The notes under the pieces were generated by a model. That model searched no databases. It was not told where the DNA came from and saw only the letters and a list, made by a program, of their open reading frames with translations. DNA of 64,000 nt, from positions 1 to 64,000 of the forward strand of contig NZ_JACHHI010000004.1 of the NCBI RefSeq assembly GCF_014207605.1. Reading direction: 5' to 3'. Shown here in pieces: positions 57,968-64,000 of the stretch. The DNA comes from Negativicoccus succinicivorans (GTDB lineage: Bacteria; Bacillota; Negativicutes; Veillonellales; Negativicoccaceae). The translations under genes and the position numbers were made by a program. Position 1 is the first letter of the stretch. Every line of letters begins with the position of its first letter.

Positions 57968-58935
57968 CCATTCAAACGACGATGGAACATGTTCTGCGCA
58001 CGGAAGCGGCCGGCATTTTAGCCTTGGCCTCGCGGTGGGACGAGTCGTTTGCCGAGGCGGTACGCATGATGAATGACGCCGCGGGGCGCATCGTCGTCAC
58101 CGGCATGGGGAAATCCGGACATATCGCGCGTAAAATTTCCGCGACGCTGGCCAGCACCGGCACGCCGTCCTTCTTTCTGCATCCCGCGGAGGCGATCCAC
58201 GGCGACTTGGGCATGGTAACGGAAGATGATGTGGTGCTTGCGCTTTCCAACAGTGGCGAGACCGGAGAGATCATCGGCATTTTGCCGTCATTGCGCAGAA
58301 TCGGCGCGCGCTTGATTGCCGTCGTCGGCAATCCCGGGTCGACCTTGGGAAAACGCGCCGATATCACTTTGGATGTCAGCGTGGAAGAGGAAGCCTGCCC
58401 GCTGGGTTTGGCGCCGACAACCAGCACCACCGTCGCCTTGGCGGTAGGGGATGCGTTGGCGATCGCCTTAATGGAAATGCACGGTTTCACCGCGGATCGG
58501 TTCGCGCTGTTTCATCCGGGCGGATCACTCGGGCGCAAACTTTTGTTGACGGTCGCTGACATCATGCATAAAGAGGAACAGAACCCTGTCGTGGTCTTGA
58601 CGACAACCGTGCAAAACGCGCTTTTTGAAATGACGGCCAAAGGCCTCGGTGCCACATCAGTCGTTGATGAACAGGGCGCATTGGTGGGTCTGGTGACCGA
58701 CGGCGATATTCGTCGGGCGCTGGAAAAAGGAACCGAAGTATTACAGGTTTCGGTGGCTGAAATTATGACGCGTGATCCGCATGTTATTACGTCTGAAAAA
58801 CTAGCGGCGCAGGCCTTGCATGTCATGCAGAGTCATGAGCCGCGACCGATTACCGTATTACCGGTGGTCGGCGACGCGTCGCAGCCGATCGGCATGGTGC
58901 ATCTGACCGATTTATTACGGCAGGGGGTAGTATAA
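57964..58935 (+). CDS. kdsD: Arabinose-5-phosphate isomerase
   Basis: A 323-residue KpsF/GutQ-type protein. The sugar isomerase domain has [20 protein letters not shown] and [11 protein letters not shown]. It is followed by two CBS domains from about residue 200. It supplies arabinose 5-phosphate to KdsA. The stop shares one base with the kdsC ATG. Confidence 0.95.
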   Translation: MTIQTTMEHVLRTEAAGILALASRWDESFAEAVRMMNDAAGRIVVTGMGKSGHIARKISATLASTGTPSFFLHPAEAIHGDLGMVTEDDVVLALSNSGETGEIIGILPSLRRIGARLIAVVGNPGSTLGKRADITLDVSVEEEACPLGLAPTTSTTVALAVGDALAIALMEMHGFTADRFALFHPGGSLGRKLLLTVADIMHKEEQNPVVVLTTTVQNALFEMTAKGLGATSVVDEQGALVGLVTDGDIRRALEKGTEVLQVSVAEIMTRDPHVITSEKLAAQALHVMQSHEPRPITVLPVVGDASQPIGMVHLTDLLRQGVV

Positions 58936-59468
58936 TGGCGGATATCAAGAAACTGAAGCTCTTAGTATTTGATGTCGACGGCACACTGACGCCGGCGACG
59001 ATCGAGATCGGCAACGACGGCGAGCTCGCGAAATCGTTTTCGGTTCGTGACGGCCTGGCGATGGCGCTGGCGCCGTACGCGGGATTGAAAATTGCCTTGC
59101 TCACGGGCCGCAGTTCCAAGATTACGCAACATCGCGGGGAAGAGCTGAAAGTGGCGTTTTGCCGGCAAGGCGTGCAGAATAAAGTGGCCGAGCTTTCCCA
59201 AATCATCGCGGAAGAAGGATGGAGCTGGGAAGAAATCGGTTACATGGGCGATGATTTGAATGATCTCGGCGTGCTGGCGCGCGTCGGCTTCGCGGCGGCG
59301 CCGGCCGATGCCGCGTTGGAAGTGCAGGATTGCGCCGACTGGATTGCCAGTCGCAACGGCGGTGACGGCGCCGCGCGCGAATGGATTGAAATGGTTCTGA
59401 AAGCACAGGGCCGTTGGGATGAACTGGTGCAATTTTACAAAAACCAGTCCAGCGAAGAATCGGTATAA
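58935..59468 (+). CDS. kdsC: KDO-8-phosphate phosphatase
   Basis: A 177-residue HAD phosphatase. The nucleophile motif is FDVDGTLTP, the second motif LLTGRSS and the metal motif YMGDDLNDLGVL. It has no cap domain, as expected for a tetrameric KdsC. It frees KDO for KdsB. Confidence 0.94.
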   Translation: MADIKKLKLLVFDVDGTLTPATIEIGNDGELAKSFSVRDGLAMALAPYAGLKIALLTGRSSKITQHRGEELKVAFCRQGVQNKVAELSQIIAEEGWSWEEIGYMGDDLNDLGVLARVGFAAAPADAALEVQDCADWIASRNGGDGAAREWIEMVLKAQGRWDELVQFYKNQSSEESV

Positions 59469-59481
59469 GGACGAAGGGACG

Positions 59482-60402
59482 ATGGCTGTGAACGCGGAGT
59501 ATACTTTTTGGAACACGATGAGCCGAATGCTTTGCCAAATGCGTTATGAACGTGTTTTGGCGATCGGCCGTTGGCTGGGTCCGACCGTTTTACAACGCTT
59601 GAAAAAACCGCGTGATCGCGCGCTTTCCCAAATGATGACCGGACTTTCGCTCACGCGTGAAGAAGCCGAACCGTTACTGCAGCAACATTTTGAACATCTC
59701 GGCATGACGGCGCTCGAAGTGCTTTATACGCCGCGGCTCGTGGCGGAACGGGAGCATTTAGAACGTTATATTACGATGGATCATCCCGAGCGTTTGCATG
59801 CCGCGCTTGCGGAGCAACGCGGCGTGATCGGTCTGACGGCGCATATCGGCAACTGGGAGTGGCTCGGAGCGGGACTTGCGCTGGCGGGATTTCCCACCAC
59901 CACGATTGCGAAACGGCAGCCCAATGACACGGTGACGGCGCTTTTAAATCGTTTCCGCACGATGGCGGGACTGGATGTATTTCATAGCGGCGGTTCCGAA
60001 ATCATCGGCGCCGCAAGAGCGATCAAACGCAAAAAAATTCTCGGCTTTTTAGCCGATAAAGACGGCGATGTCAACGGCGTGCCGGTGATGTTTTTGAATC
60101 GCGTTTCGTCCGCGGTAGAGGGGCCGGCCGTGTTCGCGCGTCGGTTTAAATCGCCGATTGTGCCGTTGTTTATTCGCCGCCGCGAAGATCTGAGCGGGCA
60201 TGTGATCCATATCGGCGAGCCCTTTTACTATGAAGACACGGGTGACGAGCAAGCGGATGTCGACCGTTTAATGCAGCGTTGTACGCGGGAAATAGAAGAT
60301 TTTATTCTCCGCTACCCGCCGGAATGGTTGTGGGTCCAGCGGCGTTGGTGGACGGAGCCGGAACAAATGCGACGGTATCGGGGAGACGAGGCGGTGCGAT
60401 GA
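59482..60402 (+). CDS. Lipid A acyltransferase, LpxL/LpxM-like
   Basis: A 306-residue LpxL/LpxM/HtrB-family acyltransferase with the H-X4-E motif at H121-E126 (TAHIGNWEWLGAGLA), the later AIKRKKILGFLADKDGD and RYPPEWLWVQRRW near the end. It adds a secondary acyl chain to KDO-lipid A. The frame is open upstream, but GGACGAAGGGA before ATG 59482 fits. Which position it acylates cannot be told. Confidence 0.9.
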   Translation: MAVNAEYTFWNTMSRMLCQMRYERVLAIGRWLGPTVLQRLKKPRDRALSQMMTGLSLTREEAEPLLQQHFEHLGMTALEVLYTPRLVAEREHLERYITMDHPERLHAALAEQRGVIGLTAHIGNWEWLGAGLALAGFPTTTIAKRQPNDTVTALLNRFRTMAGLDVFHSGGSEIIGAARAIKRKKILGFLADKDGDVNGVPVMFLNRVSSAVEGPAVFARRFKSPIVPLFIRRREDLSGHVIHIGEPFYYEDTGDEQADVDRLMQRCTREIEDFILRYPPEWLWVQRRWWTEPEQMRRYRGDEAVR

Positions 60403-60944
60403 TGAAACAACCGAAATGGTGGCTGTTGGCGATCGGCGCGCTGTTGCTGTTTGCCGGCGGTATTTGGTACGCTTTTTTCGGCGTCGGACCGGAACCGGCT
60501 TCGGATCAGGAGACCGCCTTGGTCGAATTTAAAGGCGCGGATCTTCACCAGGAAGAAAATGGCGAATTGATTTGGAAACTGTCCGCCAAGCGTATCATGA
60601 TGAATCCAAAGACGCGCGTCTTGTACCTGGAAGAAGCGGAAGCGTTATTCAGCGACGGTCCGCATCAAATTCATGTCCAGGCAAAAAAAGGCGAAGTCGA
60701 TAATATACAAAAAACGGTGCGGCTGATGGGAAGCGTCGAAATTCGCAGCGATAACGATACCTATGTCAAAGTCAATAATCTTTTGTACGATGGCGGCACC
60801 GGTAAACTCACCGCGACGGACGGCATTCGTCTTGAGCGGAACGGCATGGTACTCACCGGCGACAATTTGGTCGCCGATCGCGCGTTGCGACAGGCCACGG
60901 TAAGCGGCAACGTGCGGCTCGTGAAGGGGGATGAAGCGCAATGA
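60399..60944 (+). CDS. lptC: LPS export protein LptC
   Basis: A 181-residue protein with one N-terminal helix (WWLLAIGALLLFAGGIWYAF) and a beta-jellyroll part of LptC type. It links the LptBFG pump to the LptA bridge. Two adjacent ATGs (60399, 60402) are possible; GAGG at 60388-60391 is seven bases before the first. It overlaps the acyltransferase stop and, by four bases, lptA. Confidence 0.88.
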   Translation: MMKQPKWWLLAIGALLLFAGGIWYAFFGVGPEPASDQETALVEFKGADLHQEENGELIWKLSAKRIMMNPKTRVLYLEEAEALFSDGPHQIHVQAKKGEVDNIQKTVRLMGSVEIRSDNDTYVKVNNLLYDGGTGKLTATDGIRLERNGMVLTGDNLVADRALRQATVSGNVRLVKGDEAQ

Positions 60945-61648
60945 ATAAACGATGGATAAAAACAACGGCGCTTGCGCTTTTTGTCATGACGACATGGAGC
61001 GTCGGCGCGGTCGATACTACGATTACGGCGGATACGCTGACGTATAACGGCAATGAGGATACGGCACAGGCGAAGGGAAATGTCGTGATTACGCGCGGCA
61101 CGGCGGAAATGACCGGCGCCGAGGGCATTTACCATTTTGCCGATCAAAGCGCGACACTGTCCGGCGGCGTTTCCTATGTCGACGGCGCGACTTCGCTCAC
61201 CGCGGCCACGGTGACGGCCTATGCCGATCAATCGCTGGCGGCGTCGGGCGGCGTGGAAATGCATGCGGATGACCGCACCTTGCGCGGAACCACTGTCACC
61301 TATCGTCCGTCGGACGGTTACGGCACGATTGACGGCAATGCGTACTTGGCCGTACCGGGTACGGAAATGACGGCGGGCCACGTCGAAGCCTATGTGAATG
61401 AAATTCGCATGATCGGCACGGGCGGAGTCAGCCTTTCGCATCCGGCGCAGGCGTTTGCAGCCACGGCGGATGCGATCACGTACACGCAAACGCCGGGCGC
61501 GGATGACGGTTTCGCCGTGCTCACGGGTAACGCGCATGCGGTGCAGAACGGTAACACATTGAACGGGCCGGCGCTGGAAGTACGCTTGAAAGAGCAGGCG
61601 GTCGAAACGAAGGGGCGCAGCACGCTCGTCATCAGCGGCGGGCGATAA
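60941..61648 (+). CDS. lptA: LptA/OstA-like LPS transport protein
   Basis: A 235-residue periplasmic protein with a signal peptide (TTALALFVMTTWSVGAV) and OstA-type repeats (ADTLTYNGNEDTAQAKGNVV, then ITRGTAEMTGAEGIYH). It would form the periplasmic bridge for LPS. It is longer than E. coli LptA, perhaps because of an extra set of strands. It starts four bases before the lptC stop. Confidence 0.88.
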   Translation: MNKRWIKTTALALFVMTTWSVGAVDTTITADTLTYNGNEDTAQAKGNVVITRGTAEMTGAEGIYHFADQSATLSGGVSYVDGATSLTAATVTAYADQSLAASGGVEMHADDRTLRGTTVTYRPSDGYGTIDGNAYLAVPGTEMTAGHVEAYVNEIRMIGTGGVSLSHPAQAFAATADAITYTQTPGADDGFAVLTGNAHAVQNGNTLNGPALEVRLKEQAVETKGRSTLVISGGR

Positions 61649-61649
61649 G

Positions 61650-62375
61650 ATGCGGCTCGCTACTCATAATCTCACGAAATCCTACCAGAAGCGCCGCGTG
61701 GTCGACGGCGTCAGCGTTCATGTCGAACGCGGCAAAGCGGTCGGCCTGCTGGGGCCTAACGGAGCGGGTAAAACCACCACCTTTTATATGATGGTCGGTA
61801 TCGTGCGTCCGGACAGCGGCACGATTACGGTCGATGACACGGATATTACGCGGGAGCCGATTCATAAACGGGCGCGGTACGGCATCGGCTATTTGCCGCA
61901 GGAAGCATCTGTTTTTCGTAAGCTCAGCGTGCGTGACAACCTCTTGGCGATCTTGCAAACGCGGGAGGATTTGACGCCGAAGGAACGCGATGAACGGGCG
62001 AACGCGTTGCTGAAAGAATTCGGCCTTGAACGCGTGGAAACGCGGTTGGGCAGCCAACTTTCCGGCGGGGAGCGTCGGCGCGTGGAAATTGCGCGCTGTT
62101 TGTGCCATGATCCGCAATTTATTTTGCTCGATGAGCCGTTTGCGGGCGTCGATCCCATCGCGGTCGCGGATATTCAATCCGTCATTTCCCATTTGCGGGA
62201 GCGCGATATCGGCGTGCTGATTACCGATCATAATGTGCGTGAGACCTTGGCGATTGTGGATCACGCTTACATTTTGAATGAAGGAAAAATTCTTCTTGAA
62301 GGCGATGCCAATACGGTGGCGGAACATCCGTTGGCGCGCAAGTTTTATCTTGGTGAGAATTTCCGCTTAACCTAA
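61650..62375 (+). CDS. lptB: LPS export ATPase LptB
   Basis: A 241-residue ATPase of LptB type: Walker A GPNGAGKTT at 35-43, the family-typical GYLPQEASVFRKLSVRDNL, signature LSGGERRR and Walker B FILLDEPFAGVDP. It powers LPS extraction from the inner membrane. It begins one base after lptA. Confidence 0.96.
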   Translation: MRLATHNLTKSYQKRRVVDGVSVHVERGKAVGLLGPNGAGKTTTFYMMVGIVRPDSGTITVDDTDITREPIHKRARYGIGYLPQEASVFRKLSVRDNLLAILQTREDLTPKERDERANALLKEFGLERVETRLGSQLSGGERRRVEIARCLCHDPQFILLDEPFAGVDPIAVADIQSVISHLRERDIGVLITDHNVRETLAIVDHAYILNEGKILLEGDANTVAEHPLARKFYLGENFRLT

Positions 62376-62426
62376 ACGCTGTGGAAAAATGTGATAAGAT
62401 AAAAGGAGCAAGAGCAGGAGATACGT

Positions 62427-63515
62427 ATGCGGATTTTAGATAAATACATGTTACGGGAGTTTGTCGCGCCTTTTTTATTTGGTGTCGCCGCGTTTACCGC
62501 GATCTTCATCGGCGCTGACTTGCTGTTCCGTATCGCGCAGCTTTTGACTTCTTACGGGGCTTCCGTCTGGGCGGTCACCAAGGTATTTTTCCTGGCCTTG
62601 CCGAAGATTATTGTCTACACCTTCCCGATGTCGGTTTTGCTGGGGGCGTTAATGGCCGTCGCGCGAACATCGGGCAGCAGCGAGCTCATCGTCATGCGCA
62701 CGGCGGGGCAAAGCTTCACACGTCTTATCGCGCCGATTATCGCGTTGAGTTTGGTCATCAGCATGGCGACGGTATTATTTAATGAATACGTTGTGCCGGC
62801 CGCCACATACGCGTACGAATACACCATTGATCACGAAATCAAGAATAACGTCAAACCGCAGGTGCATGAACACATCGTTTTGAAAGACGTCAACGATGAC
62901 TCGATCGGGCATTTGCTGTACGCGCGTAAGTACGATGATAAACGCGAAGTTTTGCAGACGATTACCATTCAGGAATTCCAAAACAATCAGCTGGTGCGGA
63001 TTGAAAACGCGCCCGAGGCGCGTTGGCAAGACGGTCATTGGATAGTATCCAACGGCACTGTTTACGATATTTCGGGCGGCGACGGCGTCGATCGCATGCT
63101 GCATTTTGAAGAACAGGTCTTGCCGTTCACGACGACACCGACGCAGGTGACGGAAGTAAAGAAAAAGCCGGAAACGATGACGATTCGTGAATTGACGCAG
63201 CAGATACAGGCGTTTGAAGCGGCGTACGTCGATACGACACGCCTGCAAATGGAACTGCACCAGCGGTTTTCATTACCCTTCGCCAGTTTTGTATTTGCGT
63301 TGATCGGCGCGCCGCTCGGTGTGCAGCGGCAGCGTTCTTCATCGTCCCTCGGTTTCGGACTGAGCGTCATTGTTATTTTCATCTACTATGCGTTAATGAC
63401 ATTTACCGCTGCGCTGGGCGAGGGACATGTGTTCGCGCCGGCGGTGGCGGTTTGGTTGCCGAATATATTGGCGGCCGTGGCAGGAGTCATCTTGATCCGG
63501 CGCGCCTCACGATAA
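62427..63515 (+). CDS. LptF/LptG-family permease
   Basis: A 362-residue YjgP/YjgQ-family membrane protein: MRILDKYMLREFVAPFLFGV at the start, about six helices and a periplasmic beta domain between helices 3 and 4. AAAGGAG and CAGGAG lie before the ATG, and GTGATAAGATA upstream could be a weak promoter. Only one LptF/G gene is present here; the complex needs two subunits, so either it is a homodimer or the second gene lies elsewhere. Confidence 0.9.
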   Translation: MRILDKYMLREFVAPFLFGVAAFTAIFIGADLLFRIAQLLTSYGASVWAVTKVFFLALPKIIVYTFPMSVLLGALMAVARTSGSSELIVMRTAGQSFTRLIAPIIALSLVISMATVLFNEYVVPAATYAYEYTIDHEIKNNVKPQVHEHIVLKDVNDDSIGHLLYARKYDDKREVLQTITIQEFQNNQLVRIENAPEARWQDGHWIVSNGTVYDISGGDGVDRMLHFEEQVLPFTTTPTQVTEVKKKPETMTIRELTQQIQAFEAAYVDTTRLQMELHQRFSLPFASFVFALIGAPLGVQRQRSSSSLGFGLSVIVIFIYYALMTFTAALGEGHVFAPAVAVWLPNILAAVAGVILIRRASR

Positions 63516-63525
63516 AGGAGCAGGT

Positions 63526-64000
63526 ATGGAAATCGGCATTTTAATCTTTTGCGTGCTGGCCGTCATGGGCGGTTTGATCGCTTTCTTGGGCGATAAAATC
63601 GGCAGTAAGGTCGGTAAAAAAAGAATTTCTCTCTTCGGCATGCGACCGAAACACACGTCGATTTTGGTTACGGTACTCACCGGTATCATGATCGCCGCGA
63701 TGACGATCGGCGTTCTCAGCGCTCTTTCCGAGAACGTTCGGACGGCGCTTTTCGGTATGGAACAGTTGCAGGGCGAACTGAGCCGTTTGGGCAGCGAAGT
63801 GCAGCAAAAGAATGCTGAATTGGAACGCAGTAAAGCGCAACTGGCGGAACAGACTACGGAATATAATCACATGACCGAACGCGTGCGCGAAACGAATACG
63901 CAACTGGCGCTGGCGCAGGAACAGGAAAGCTACATGCGCGCGCAACTGCAAGTGGTGGAAGATGCGTATCGTAAAGCGCAGGCCGATGTGCATGCCTCCG
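63526..64000 (+). CDS. DUF3084 family membrane/coiled-coil protein (partial)
   Basis: The first 158 codons of a gene cut by the window end. Two membrane helices (FCVLAVMGGLIAFLGDKIGS and ILVTVLTGIMIAAMTIGVLS) flank KKRISLFGMRPKHTSI, the mark of DUF3084 proteins. A long coiled coil begins near residue 75 (LQGELSRLGSEVQQKNAELE). AAAGGAG precedes the ATG. It often follows lptF in Negativicutes and cyanobacteria; function unknown. Confidence 0.88.
   Translation, partial: MEIGILIFCVLAVMGGLIAFLGDKIGSKVGKKRISLFGMRPKHTSILVTVLTGIMIAAMTIGVLSALSENVRTALFGMEQLQGELSRLGSEVQQKNAELERSKAQLAEQTTEYNHMTERVRETNTQLALAQEQESYMRAQLQVVEDAYRKAQADVHAS

Overview
The window looks like a chromosome segment from a diderm Firmicute of the class Negativicutes (Veillonellaceae-like; the genus cannot be fixed from the sequence). 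Two facts support this. The ribosomal gene order is Firmicutes-type (tuf, S10-spc-alpha cluster, secY-adk-map-KOW-infA-rpmJ-rpsM-rpsK-rpoA-rplQ). The same chromosome also carries a complete-looking lipid A/KDO/Lpt gene set, which monoderm Firmicutes lack. The core genes are moderately GC-rich and use CGT/GCG-type codons. Two stretches (about 15.25-30.9 kb and about 49.1-50.1 kb) are visibly AT-rich with AGA/ATA codons and look acquired.

Layout. 1-111: 3' end of tuf. 112-15001: ribosomal protein super-operon closed by a strong terminator. 15169-15243: tRNA-Arg(CCG). 15244-31031: an island at this tRNA, bounded by direct copies of the tRNA 3' half, with a third copy inside it at 23560-23603. 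The left part of the island (15.7-23.4 kb) holds an AraC regulator, a heterodimeric IrtAB/YbtPQ-like ABC exporter-fold importer, a membrane protein, a methyltransferase and an alpha/beta hydrolase. It has two good Fur-box palindromes, so it is probably an iron/siderophore uptake cassette. The right part (23.6-30.9 kb) is a graveyard and array of membrane-protein genes. Between them lie short relics of filamentous-haemagglutinin repeats (CdiA/FhaB type), a probable toxin tail overlapping a membrane gene as TGATG, an hsdM relic and a segmental duplication. I read it as an array of orphan contact-dependent-inhibition toxin/immunity modules. No integrase is left in the island.

31201-38000: uvrB-uvrA-uvrC nucleotide excision repair. 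38378-44919: pstS-pstC-pstA-pstB-phoU and a PhoB/PhoR-like two-component pair (phosphate uptake and its control), with a PhoP-box-like repeat before pstS. 45045-46511: a class I aminotransferase whose 5' end is tandemly duplicated (186-bp unit). 46634-64000: outer-membrane biogenesis. lpxC-fabZ-lpxA start lipid A synthesis. After a small AT-rich insertion with partly broken small ORFs (about 49.1-50.1 kb) come lpxI-lpxB-msbA-waaA-lpxK-kdsB-kdsA-kdsD-kdsC, a LpxL-like acyltransferase, lptC-lptA-lptB, a LptF/LptG-type permease and a DUF3084 protein cut by the window end. Together these genes make KDO2-lipid A, flip it and carry it to the outer membrane.

The most interesting parts are the tRNA-Arg island (three att-like copies, a uvrB 5' relic inside it, Fur-controlled cassette, orphan-immunity-like array) and the small-gene insertion inside the lipid A cluster.
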